Below are positions 28,790-36,525 of a DNA stretch of 64,000 bases, in pieces; the stretch's first letter is position 1, and each line of letters begins with the position of its first letter. The translations under genes and the position numbers were made by a program. The DNA comes from VXYL01 sp963666465 (GTDB lineage: Bacteria; Pseudomonadota; Gammaproteobacteria; Pseudomonadales; Azotimanducaceae). The notes beneath the pieces are model-generated. The model saw only the letters and a program-made list of their open reading frames with translations. It was not told the DNA's origin and ran no database searches. The stretch is from assembly GCA_963666465.1 (NCBI GenBank), contig OY762824.1, forward strand, positions 186,001-250,000, read 5' to 3'.

Positions 28790-30112
28790 GTGGGAGTGAC
28801 CCGCGAGACCGAAGCGGTCATGCTGCTTACCGTGTCGTTCGGCAAGTCCGGTGCTGGGGCGGCCAAGCCGCTTACACCCACGGAGTGGGGCGAGTTCGCC
28901 GAGTGGTTGAAGGACGGAGCCCTTGGTCCGGCTGATCTGCTGAAGTGTGACCTGGCGGACGTGCTCAAACACTGGGAACACCCCAAGGTGACGCCCCGCC
29001 GAGTCCAGGTCCTGCTGAACCGGGGTGCGGCGCTCGGATTCGCACTGGAGAAGTGGGAGAGGGCAGGATTGTGGGTGGTCGCGCGATCGGACGCGGACTA
29101 TCCGAGCCGCCTGAAGAAGCGCTTGGGACGGACAGCGCCGGCGATCCTGTTCGGCTGTGGCAATAGGGATCTCCTGAATGCGAGCAGCATCGCGGTCGTT
29201 GGCTCCAGACATGCTTGCGCTGCAGACATCAGCTTCGCCGAGAGCGTCGGCCGCCGCGCCGCCGAATGCGGAGAGCTGGTTGTTTCGGGCGGCGCCGCCG
29301 GCGTGGATCACGCAGCAATGTTCGGCGCCCTCCTTGCCGAAGGGACCGCCATCGGCGTTCTGGCGGACAGCCTTCTTCGAGGCGCGACATCGACGAAGTA
29401 CCGCAGGCACCTGATGTCCCGGGATCTGGCGCTTGTTTCGCCGTTCAATCCGGAGTTGCGTTTCATGGTGGGCAACGCCATGGCGCGGAACAAGTACATC
29501 TACTGCTTGGCCCACGACGCCATCGTTGTGAGCAGCGCACCCGACAGCGGCGGAACATGGAAAGGGGCTGTCGAGAACTTGAGGAATGGATGGGTGCCGC
29601 TATCGGTCAAGCGGACCGAATCTGCAGAGTCCGGCAATCCCAAGCTGGTCGAGCTCGGAGCGCGGTGGCTGGAAGGGATCGATGTTCCCGCGTTCGGCAC
29701 GCATCTTGAGGGCGGGGACTCGGGGCAAGGTCCGAGTCAACCACCCGAAGCGGACACTGGACCATCCGGTGGGCGAGCAGAGATGTCCATTGCCGACAAT
29801 CAACCGAGTGACTCGCCCCGGGAGGAATCTCCGGTGGCGGAGCAGGTGGGAACGCGGAGCCGCGATGTCGGGGAGTGCCCCGGGGAAGCGAGTGTCGACC
29901 CCGCCGAAGACCTGTATCAAAAGGTGCGATCGCTGGTATCCGAGGTCTGTGCGGAACCGAAGCAAGCCAAAGCGATCGCGGATGCGCTGGGCGTGACCAA
30001 GACCACGGCCGATGCCTGGATAAAGCGCCTTGTACAGGAACGCGTGTTGAAGAAGGTCCCAAAGCCCGTGCGCTACGTTGTCTGCGAGAAGGATCTCCTG
30101 GAGATGGTCTGA
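28790..30112 (+). CDS. DprA/Smf-like protein paired with the RecQ-PRTase
   Basis: The 440-residue protein has the DprA Rossmann-like core: SSIAVVGSRHACAADISFAE, VVSGGAAGVDHAAMFGALLAEGTAIGVLADSL and GNAMARNKYIYCLAHDAIVVSS (about 128-250). After an acidic low-complexity linker (about 300-380) comes a winged helix at the C-terminus (KQAKAIADALGVTKTTADAW). GGGAGG six bases before the GTG supports this start, two bases beyond the helicase stop. Chromosomal DprA loads RecA in transformation; this linker-bearing form in an island with a PRTase is more likely a ShosA-like defence or antitoxin partner. Confidence 0.82.
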   Translation: MGVTRETEAVMLLTVSFGKSGAGAAKPLTPTEWGEFAEWLKDGALGPADLLKCDLADVLKHWEHPKVTPRRVQVLLNRGAALGFALEKWERAGLWVVARSDADYPSRLKKRLGRTAPAILFGCGNRDLLNASSIAVVGSRHACAADISFAESVGRRAAECGELVVSGGAAGVDHAAMFGALLAEGTAIGVLADSLLRGATSTKYRRHLMSRDLALVSPFNPELRFMVGNAMARNKYIYCLAHDAIVVSSAPDSGGTWKGAVENLRNGWVPLSVKRTESAESGNPKLVELGARWLEGIDVPAFGTHLEGGDSGQGPSQPPEADTGPSGGRAEMSIADNQPSDSPREESPVAEQVGTRSRDVGECPGEASVDPAEDLYQKVRSLVSEVCAEPKQAKAIADALGVTKTTADAWIKRLVQERVLKKVPKPVRYVVCEKDLLEMV

Positions 30113-30170
30113 GGTCGTCCGCACCTCACTGTCGTGACCCTAACGAACGTGTGCCAGTGACGGTGCGGCT

Positions 30171-31041
30171 TCAGCGAGGCGTGGCAGTCGTCCCTTGCCC
30201 GAGCGGAGTCGCAGTGGTCGCGACCGACAGACGCCTTCGCGACTCTTCGGGCGGCAGTTCGGGCTGCAACGGGTCAACTGGTGGCTTCTGATGGTCGAAC
30301 TTGATCACGTCCGGGAAGGCGGTGCCGTTGTTCAGATATTCGGCGATCACGTACAGAACGCTCTCAGTTTGACGGATCACGACGTCCAATGCCTGGACTG
30401 CTTTCATACCCGTTGAGCATGGTTGCACGGCGGAATTCGGAAGGCTTCGCGAAAAACGCACTCCCTGAGTCGCTGGCGACTCGCCACCATCCGCTGTACT
30501 TGTGCTCGTCCTTCGCGTCGGCGAGAACCAGAGTAAGGTTCGTGTTGTGGCTCATGGAGAGGAGGCGGCGGTGCTTGGTTCGGTTCGAAGCGTCACGAAT
30601 CAGGGCGAGGACCACGTTCCCGTGGTAGGGCTGAAGGCGCTCCACGAACGACCGCTCCTGTTGGGTGAGGTGCTTTAGTGCCACCTTGGCCGCGTGGTCA
30701 AAGGTGTCTCTGTCATCGACGATGACGAATTTCGGGTGGCGTGCGTTGAGGCGGTGGCCGTTTCGTTCCGAGAGGACGAAAACCGCATAGTCCAAGGCGC
30801 TTCGCAGGCTCTCGACGATGCGGCCGACCAAGACGCGCGGACGGCCCGCAATGTTGTTGTCCTTGTGAGACGGGAGCTGGACCACGTAGTTGTCAGCCCG
30901 ATTTGGATCACGTCCCTTCCACATCCGCTTGATGTACGAGAAGAGAAAGCGGTCAAGCTGGACCAGGAACTCGTCGTAGTCCACCTTGGCAGCTTCCAAC
31001 CGGTCATCGGAGTCTTGCAGCTGGTTCATAGGGTCATCCAT
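30171..31041 (-). pseudogene. unknown gene split by a one-base frameshift
   Basis: The first 200 codons read as a good protein (MDDPMNQLQDSDDRLEAAKV, RPRVLVGRIVESLRSALDYA, NGNVVLALIRDASNRTKHR-like). At the CCC run 30409-30411 the frame leads to a junk tail and stop, while the next frame continues sensibly (GMKAVQALDVVIRQTESVLYVIAEYL) for another 80 codons. Removing one G on the coding strand would give a single protein of about 289 residues. I do not recognise the family. Either the gene is recently inactivated or the base is a consensus error. Confidence 0.55.
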
Positions 31042-31140
31042 GGTGGCGTTCTATTCTGGGCGATTCACATCGGCGACTTGGGCCTGTCGCGTCGGCCAAG
31101 AAGGCGAAAGACGGCGTGTTGAATGGGCAGTGACTGGTAC

Positions 31141-32307
31141 TCACCGACAAACGTAGTTGGACCAGTCCTGCATGAGTCCCCGGCGGCGGTCGAACAGGTC
31201 GCTGCGGCGGTAGGCTGCTTCCACTCGGTCGCTGTTGACGTGCGCCAGGGCGAGCTCGCAGACCTCGCGCGGCACGTCGGTTCTCTCCGCGGCCCAGTCG
31301 CGAAAACTGGACCGAAAGCCGTGCGGTACGGCGCCAATACCGAGTTCTCGCAGCAGCTTGGAGAGGGTGCTATCGCTGAGCACGCGCCCGGTGGGCGATG
31401 GGAATACGAGGCCGCTCCTGTCGGCGAGCTCCCGCGCCTCGTCGAGGACGGCCACTGCGCGTGCGGACAGCGGCACCCGGTGCTCGAGCTTCGCCTTCAT
31501 GCGCGCCGGCGGCACAGTCCAGGTGGCCGCAGCCTCGTCCACCTCGTCCCATCGCGCCCCGCGGACCTCGCCCGAGCGACAGGCGGTGAGCACGAGGAAC
31601 TCGAAGGCGAGCGCCGTGGCCCGGTGGGCACGGGATGCGCGCACCCGTGCCAGAGCTTCGCCGACCTGCGTGTGCGGAAGCGCCTTCTGGTGCTGTCGGC
31701 GTGAGCTGTTCTTCGGCAGCGCGGCGGAGATCGCGTCCCCGGCGGGATTGTCCTCGCGGTAGCCCTGCGCGACCGCCCACTTCATGACGGCGCCGATGCG
31801 CTGGCGGACGCGGCGGGCGGTCTCCCGTTTCGTGGACCAGATCGGAAGCAGAACCTCCATGACGTCGGCGGTGGTCATGCGGTCCACGCGTTTGCTGCCG
31901 ATCTTCGGCACGGCGTAGTCGCGCAGGCTGGCGCGCCACTGGGCGGCGGACTTGCCGCCGTCCTTCCAGTTTTCGGCGTGGATCTCGATGACGGTCTCCA
32001 CGGCCTGCTCGAAGGTCGGGGCGCGCCCGGCCCGGTCGCGCGGATCGCGGCCCTCGGAGACGATCCGCGCGTTGGCGAGCGCCTTCTGCCGCGCGCGGGC
32101 GAGGGTGACGACGGGGTAGGCGCCGATGCCGACGTTGGCGGCCTTGCCGTCGAGGCGTATCCTCTGGGCCCAGGACTTGGAGAAGCCGCCGTGGGTTGCG
32201 GGCTTGACAAGCAGGCTCAGGCCATGGCCGCCGCGCCCGTCCCCGTACCGGCCGGGGACATTGACGGTGTTGATGAAGGTGGCGGAGAGTCGTTTGGGGC
32301 GTTTCAC
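31141..32307 (-). CDS. int: P4-type tyrosine site-specific integrase
   Basis: The 388-residue enzyme has the DUF4102-like N-terminal arm domain (SKSWAQRIRLDGKAANVGIG), a SAM-like core-binding domain, and the catalytic set: Arg in LTACRSGEVRGARW, His and Arg in PHGFRSSFRDWAAE, His in ALAHVNSDRVE, and Tyr in EAAYRRSDLFDRRR. It would recombine the tRNA-Ser 3' end. A GTG start is chosen because AAGGA lies seven bases before it; a longer frame extends 69 bases upstream without such a site. The gene ends the island, 150 bases from attR. Confidence 0.92.
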   Translation of the reverse strand: MKRPKRLSATFINTVNVPGRYGDGRGGHGLSLLVKPATHGGFSKSWAQRIRLDGKAANVGIGAYPVVTLARARQKALANARIVSEGRDPRDRAGRAPTFEQAVETVIEIHAENWKDGGKSAAQWRASLRDYAVPKIGSKRVDRMTTADVMEVLLPIWSTKRETARRVRQRIGAVMKWAVAQGYREDNPAGDAISAALPKNSSRRQHQKALPHTQVGEALARVRASRAHRATALAFEFLVLTACRSGEVRGARWDEVDEAAATWTVPPARMKAKLEHRVPLSARAVAVLDEARELADRSGLVFPSPTGRVLSDSTLSKLLRELGIGAVPHGFRSSFRDWAAERTDVPREVCELALAHVNSDRVEAAYRRSDLFDRRRGLMQDWSNYVCR

Positions 32308-32459
32308 AGGATTCCTTGCTATCACTTCCGTTATCACAATAATGGGAAGTATGCGCGGATTGCTGCGAAACGTCAAGGAACGAAAAATATCTGTTTATCA
32401 GACTGTTAAGTGGACTTGAGGGGGTCTACGGCAACGACCGAAATCTCTATTCTGGCGGT

Positions 32460-32473
32460 CTCCCTCTCCGCCA
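32460..32473 (+). other. attR: copy of the tRNA-Ser 3' end
   Basis: CTCCCTCTCCGCCA is identical to the last 14 bases of the upstream tRNA-Ser gene including CCA, with unrelated flanks. It lies 150 bases beyond the integrase start. Confidence 0.75.
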
Positions 32474-32683
32474 GATATTCCATATAACCTATTGTTTTTA
32501 TTTCCTTTGCATAGATACGGGCGCAGTTCTGGGTTGCCGCAATGATAAAAACCTGTTTTCATCAATTAGATAAAGAACCACAACGGCGCATGTCCCTTAG
32601 CGTGCGGCAAAGCCTTTGCCAGGGCCGGCGCCCGCCCGTACACTGCCCCCTGGAAACTCCCGCAAGCGGACCGGTCCACACGC

Positions 32684-33030
32684 ATGGAAACCGTCTCGGT
32701 CGTCGCGCAGAAGGGCGGAACGGGCAAGATCACGCTCTGCCTCGCCGTCTACGACATCGAGACCGTGGCCGCCACCGTCGAGGTGATCCGCGCCGTCGCG
32801 CCCGGCACCCGCTTCCTGTGCGTCCTCAACGGCGTCCCGCGCCGCGGTCCGAGCCAGCCTCAGGCGCGCCGGCTCCTCGCCGACATGGGCGTCCCCGTCT
32901 GCGCAGCCAGCCTCGGCGCTGGCGCTGCCGTCGACTACGCGGCCGGTGCCAGCGCCGAGGAGTACGAGCCCCGCGGCAAGGCGGCGGCCGAGATCGCCGC
33001 CGTCTACGACATCGTCCGCCGCACCGCCGG
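32684..33030 (+). pseudogene. parA-type ATPase relic with internal deletion
   Basis: The start METVSVVAQKGGTGKITLCLAV is the deviant Walker A end of ParA/MinD proteins, with the usual KT changed to KI. It jumps at once to DIETVAATVEVIRAVAPGTR and VPVCAASLGAGAAVDYAAGA, EEYEPRGKAAAEIAAV, which is the C-terminal third. About 80 residues containing the catalytic Asp strand are missing in frame. Translation then runs into a minisatellite and an IS5-type element to a stop at 33151. No parB is nearby. A second, worse fragment of the same gene lies near 61.4 kb. Confidence 0.75.
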
Positions 33031-33137
33031 CTTGTCCACCAGTCGGGAAGATGACTTGTCCACTAACTCAGCAAGTCCACAGGTCCACTATTCGGGAAGT
33101 CCACTTGTCCACTGGTCGGGAAGACGACTTGCCCGTG
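33031..33137. repeat. 24-bp tandem repeat (minisatellite), about 4.4 units
   Basis: On the minus strand the units read GTGGACAAGTGGACTTCCCG plus four bases, GTGGACCTGTGGACTTGCTG plus five, GTGGACAAGTCATCTTCCCG plus four, flanked by two partial units. The array separates the parA relic from the IS5-type transposase and replaces the ends of both reading frames. Confidence 0.7.
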
Positions 33138-34099
33138 AAGCCCAGCAGTAGGGCGATACGTTGCGTGTTCTTCGCCAAGCCCCGGTAGCGCATCTTGTCG
33201 TATCCGAAGTGACGCTTCACATAGAGGAACGGATGTTCCACCTTCGCCCGCACCGACGCCTTGCGCTTCTCCGCGGCCTCCTCGGGGCCCGACTTGTCGA
33301 GTTGCCGGCGCAGACCCGGCTTCATCGCCGTCTCCCAGTCCACGTCCCGGTCCTTGTTCTCCGGTCGCTTGCCCACGCCCTGACAACCCGAGTCGCCCCA
33401 CACCGTCTCCTCCCCGCCGTGCAGCACCGCGCGCGCCATCACCACGTCGGACTCGTTCGCCGCCGTCGTCGCCAGGCCATGCGTCAGACCCGACTCGGCG
33501 TCCACCCCGATGTGCGCCTTCATGCCGAAGTGCCACTAGTTCCCCTTCTTCGTCCGGTGCATCTCCTCGTCCCGCTCGCCAGCCTCGTTCTTCGTCGAAC
33601 TCGGCGCGTCGATGATGCTCGCGTCCACGATCGTCCCACGGCTTAGTCGGTGACCCCGCGCCGCCAGATGCGCGTTGATCTCCTCGAACAACGCCTCCCC
33701 AAGACCGTGCCGCTCCAGCAGGTGACGAAAGTTCAGAATGGTCGTTTCGTCCGGCATCGCGTCCAACAGCCGCAGACCCACAAAGCGTCGCACAGACTCC
33801 GACTCGTACAGCAGATCCTCCATCGCAGGATCGCTCAGGTTGTAGAACAACTGCACGCAGTGAACCCGCAGCATGGTACCCAGCGGATACGGCCGACGCC
33901 CCCGACCCGCCTTCGGATAGAACGGCTCGATCCGAGCCTCCAGCTTCACCCACGGCACCAACCCATCCATCTTCGCAAGGAACTTCTCTCGACGCGTCGT
34001 GCGTTTCTTCGCGTCGTGTTCCTGTTCCGCAAAACTCCCTTGATGCATCCGCCCCTTTTCCGATGTCACCCGACAACTGTCATTATCGCAAAATAACAC
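33138..34099 (-). pseudogene. IS5-family transposase interrupted by an amber codon
   Basis: The first part encodes DDE transposase sequence (TIVDASIIDAPSSTKNEAGE, DEEMHRTKKGN). A TAG at 33536-33538 then replaces the residue that is usually Gln in KKGNQW, after which the same frame continues WHFGMKAHIGVDAESGLTHG, WGDSGCQGVGKRPE and VEHPFLYVKRHFGYDKMRYRG. A single C-to-T change explains it. The last few residues are overwritten by the tandem repeat. Confidence 0.85.
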
Positions 34100-34117
34100 G
34101 ACTTATTCAGAGCTTCC
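33138..34117 (-). mobile_element. IS5-family element, one end lost
   Basis: The right end, read inward on the minus strand, is GGGAAGCTCTGAATAAGTCG, an IS5-type terminal repeat, bordered by CTAA, which fits the YTAR target of IS5. The opposite end is not found; the transposase frame runs into the tandem repeat, so that end was probably lost. Confidence 0.65.
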
Positions 34118-34233
34118 CTAATGGGAACAGGTGCCGAGACCCGCGGCAAGGGGGCGCAGCCCGCGACCAATGGCGCGTGCGATAGGAACCTTGATCCCTC
34201 GGTGCGTGTCAATGTGAAACGATCCCACGGCAC

Positions 34234-35010
34234 TCAGCCAACGCCTACTTCTTCAAGTATCTTGGCGACAGTATCGAAGCCTGGGATATAGCGACCGTCG
34301 AACAACACGATCCCCGGGGTACCGCCAATGCCGGCAGCTCTTCCGAGCCTGTAGTGAACGTCGATGGGATGGTCGTCACAACTGAGGACGGGCACCGGTT
34401 CACCGAGTTTTGCCCGCGTAAGTGCGTCAGCAGAATCATTGGCACACCACACCGAAACCATCTGCTGGTAAACATCGGACCCAACTCCTGCTCGCGGGAA
34501 TGCCGCGTAGCGAACCTCTATACCATGGCCCATGAATTCGTCGATGTGGCGGTGAAATTCCTTACAGTAGCCGCACGACAGATCCGTAAACACGTTTATC
34601 ACCGCGCGGGCCTCGTCGGGCGCGAACTTGATCATAGTCGCAGGATCGAGCGAAGCGATTAGCGCCTTTCGGTCCGCAGTCCGCACGCGTTCCGTGAGGT
34701 TCACAAGACCACTCGCCCGCACCGCAAAGAGATCGCCGGCGACGATGTAGCGGCCGTCGGGAGTGCCATAGACGACGTTCCCGCCGCCGACCTTGACACC
34801 CACAAGCCCTTTGATGGGCGTCTGGTGCGCGTCGAGTACCTCTACGCCTGCGCGCACTTGCTGGAGGTTGGCGATAAGCTGTTCGGCTCCGAGGGCGTTA
34901 GCCCGCTCATCGTCGCAGCCTGCGAGGCCCAAGAGAATGAGAAGTCCGGCGAACACCGCGCGGCAACTCTTCGAACGGTGGGGGCATACTGGATCGTTAT
35001 GAGGATTCAC
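34234..35010 (-). CDS. DsbC-like disulfide isomerase lipoprotein
   Basis: The 258-residue protein has a lipoprotein signal (LLILLGLAGC, lipid-bearing Cys32), a DsbC-type N-terminal dimerisation region (GGNVVYGTPDGRYIVAGDLF, about 76-95) and a thioredoxin fold with the CGYC active site (Cys146, Cys149) in VFTDLSCGYCKEFH. The cis-proline loop is GGTPGIVLFDG. DsbC reshuffles wrong disulfides in the periplasm; this one would be membrane-anchored. It is the last gene of a minus-strand cluster that encodes a six-cysteine secreted peptide, a plausible client. Base composition is less GC-rich than the surroundings. Confidence 0.88.
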   Translation of the reverse strand: MNPHNDPVCPHRSKSCRAVFAGLLILLGLAGCDDERANALGAEQLIANLQQVRAGVEVLDAHQTPIKGLVGVKVGGGNVVYGTPDGRYIVAGDLFAVRASGLVNLTERVRTADRKALIASLDPATMIKFAPDEARAVINVFTDLSCGYCKEFHRHIDEFMGHGIEVRYAAFPRAGVGSDVYQQMVSVWCANDSADALTRAKLGEPVPVLSCDDHPIDVHYRLGRAAGIGGTPGIVLFDGRYIPGFDTVAKILEEVGVG

Positions 35011-35173
35011 TGCTTGGTTTCACCTTGGTTCGTTGATTGTGCGTCGTTGTGATCGTCGTGGCGCGGGGAGTCCCGCGGTGCATGCACACGCCGGCCGGTC
35101 GTCAAGCAAGTTCACGAGTCCGAATGCGGTCAGCGTCCCAGTAACGCGCTCGTGCATCCAGGACGGCGGCCTG

Positions 35174-35836
35174 CTATTGGAGGCCCTGAACACAACCATG
35201 GCCCGTTGGGCAGTTCTCGGGGTCAAACCAGAGTTCGCGCAAGGCTTCGCGGTCCACCGAGTTCTCGTGCATGGACTCCTCGTCGAACAGGCACATCAGG
35301 GACACGTGGTGCGTTCCTGCCCGCCGGTTTCGGTTGCAACTGACACCCGTGGCTTGGGTGCCATATTTCGCTCGATATCGATCGGCGACGACCTCAAGGT
35401 CCTCCAAATGACGGTCGGGAACCATGTCCCAGATACTGCTGGCGTACCGACGAATCCACGGTAGTGTGTCAGGCGTTGCGGCTACCGACAGCCACCCGAC
35501 GCCGCGCACCGGGTCGTAGGGAATTTCACCCAAGCCACGTAGATAGATGTAAGCGAGTCGTGCCTGTGCGGTCTTGAAACCGCGTTTTGCGGCCGTAAGC
35601 AGGTAAGGGTACGCGCTGGCGTAGTCGCGGCGCCGGAAGTGCTTTATGCCCAGGTCGCGGGCGCGGTAGACGTCTGCCATTTCCAATTGCGACGGGACGG
35701 CAAGCCGTCCCGCGCTCACTACAACTTCCTCAAGATTGCTCGGGTCGGCCCGGTCGACCGGCGCCGTCGGCGAATCTGCGTGAGCCCCGCCAATGGCTGT
35801 CGTTAGCAGCGCGATCAGGATGATCGTTCGACACAT
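35174..35836 (-). CDS. secreted Sel1-repeat protein
   Basis: The 220-residue protein starts with a signal peptide (MCRTIILIALLTTAIGGAHA). A Sel1/TPR-like pair of helices follows: DYASAYPYLLTAAKRGFKTAQARL and IYLRGLGEIPYDPVRGVGWLSVAA (quoted in parts, about 72-120). The C-terminal part has four cysteines (SCNRNRR, LMCLFDEE, ENCPTGHGC). Sel1 proteins act as protein-binding scaffolds. It lies 54 bases after the knottin-like gene and may be an immunity, chaperone or processing partner; that is inference. Confidence 0.75.
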   Translation of the reverse strand: MCRTIILIALLTTAIGGAHADSPTAPVDRADPSNLEEVVVSAGRLAVPSQLEMADVYRARDLGIKHFRRRDYASAYPYLLTAAKRGFKTAQARLAYIYLRGLGEIPYDPVRGVGWLSVAATPDTLPWIRRYASSIWDMVPDRHLEDLEVVADRYRAKYGTQATGVSCNRNRRAGTHHVSLMCLFDEESMHENSVDREALRELWFDPENCPTGHGCVQGLQ

Positions 35837-35890
35837 GCCACACGAAATGCGGGGGTATCCGGCCGCGGGAGTTCGCCGCGTGAAGGGTCG

Positions 35891-36169
35891 TCAGCCTGCA
35901 CACTGGCCCCAATCGCACCAACAGAAACGGCCGCAGTCGCTCTGCTTCCGACAGGCCCAACCACTGCACCAGCCGTAGCTTGTCTTGTCCATGAAACCAG
36001 ACTCGACAAGCATCTGCTCACTTTGCACGGAAATCCGTTCGAACTCAACCGCGTCGGGCGCGGTATCGAAGTCCGCCGTGGCGGACGAGACGCCGAGCGT
36101 TACGATGAAGGCTGCAACCATAAAGGCCGTGCCGATCCTGCCCGTGAAGCGAAAAAAACGCTGGATCAT
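35891..36169 (-). CDS. small secreted six-cysteine (knottin-like) peptide precursor
   Basis: The 92-residue product has a clear signal peptide (hydrophobic residues 14-29, likely cleavage after SSATA), an acidic propeptide-like stretch (DFDTAPDAVEFERISVQSEQ), and a C-terminal core of about 28 residues. All six cysteines lie in that core, at 68, 73, 79, 83, 85 and 90, a C-x4-C-x5-C-x3-C-x1-C-x4-C pattern that fits the inhibitor cystine knot layout. The core is also rich in Trp and Gly (YGWCSGWACRKQSDCG). AGGAAA lies eight bases before the ATG. Its start overlaps the stop of a small upstream frame. Function is unknown; toxin, bacteriocin or signalling peptide are options. Confidence 0.7.
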   Translation of the reverse strand: MIQRFFRFTGRIGTAFMVAAFIVTLGVSSATADFDTAPDAVEFERISVQSEQMLVESGFMDKTSYGWCSGWACRKQSDCGRFCWCDWGQCAG

Positions 36170-36456
36170 TTGTGTGGTTTCCTAGTTCCGATGAGTTTGT
36201 TGACGCGGCCAAGTGGCATAGGCTTGGAGCGCACCGGCTCGCAGCGCTGACCGTCTCGCGACGCCATTGTCATTCCCATCGTCCTCACCGACGCCAGCGA
36301 TGAGCTGCACGGGGCGGGGGCGGCAGGAAGAGCACACGCATTGGAACGCAAAGACGCGGCAGAGGCCAGCACAATCGCCGACTGATCGTCAGTCAGCTCG
36401 TCATAGTCAGATATTTTTAGGCAACGGCTAGCTTCGCTCGCATTGTCAGCCTGCAA
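36166..36456 (-). CDS. small hypothetical protein overlapping the knottin-like gene
   Basis: A 96-residue frame from a TTG codon ends four bases into the next gene (ATGA overlap), which hints at coupling. The sequence is Ala/Ser-rich (LTDDQSAIVLASAASLRSNA) with a basic end (GRVNKLIGTRKPHK) and no signal peptide. I recognise no family and see no clear ribosome-binding site. The overlap is the only positive evidence. Confidence 0.35.
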   Translation of the reverse strand: MQADNASEASRCLKISDYDELTDDQSAIVLASAASLRSNACALPAAPAPCSSSLASVRTMGMTMASRDGQRCEPVRSKPMPLGRVNKLIGTRKPHK

Positions 36457-36525
36457 TCTGGACCGCTATTCGCGGCGGTGAGTTGCGCCCGCTCCGGCGA
36501 GGCGCGTTTCAGCATTTCGGAGAGT

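Larger units (their letters stand above)
23148..32473. mobile_element. integrated island in tRNA-Ser with defence-like cargo
   Basis: The 9.3-kb stretch is bounded by the two 14-bp att copies. A P4-type integrase gene sits at its right end. The cargo is a PD-(D/E)xK protein, the RecQ-PRTase/DprA pair, a frameshifted unknown gene and a possible relaxase remnant. Next to attL there is also a fragment of another integrase. No conjugation or replication genes are intact, so it would need help to move. Confidence 0.7.

Noticed and set aside
33044..33060. Left inverted repeat of the IS5-type element at GGGAAGATGACTTG
   Set aside because: Three similar GGGAAG segments occur as part of the 24-bp tandem repeat, and the match to the right end does not extend beyond GGGAAG.
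32684..33151. Functional ParA partition protein
   Set aside because: The Walker A lysine-threonine pair is altered, about 80 central residues are missing and no parB is adjacent.
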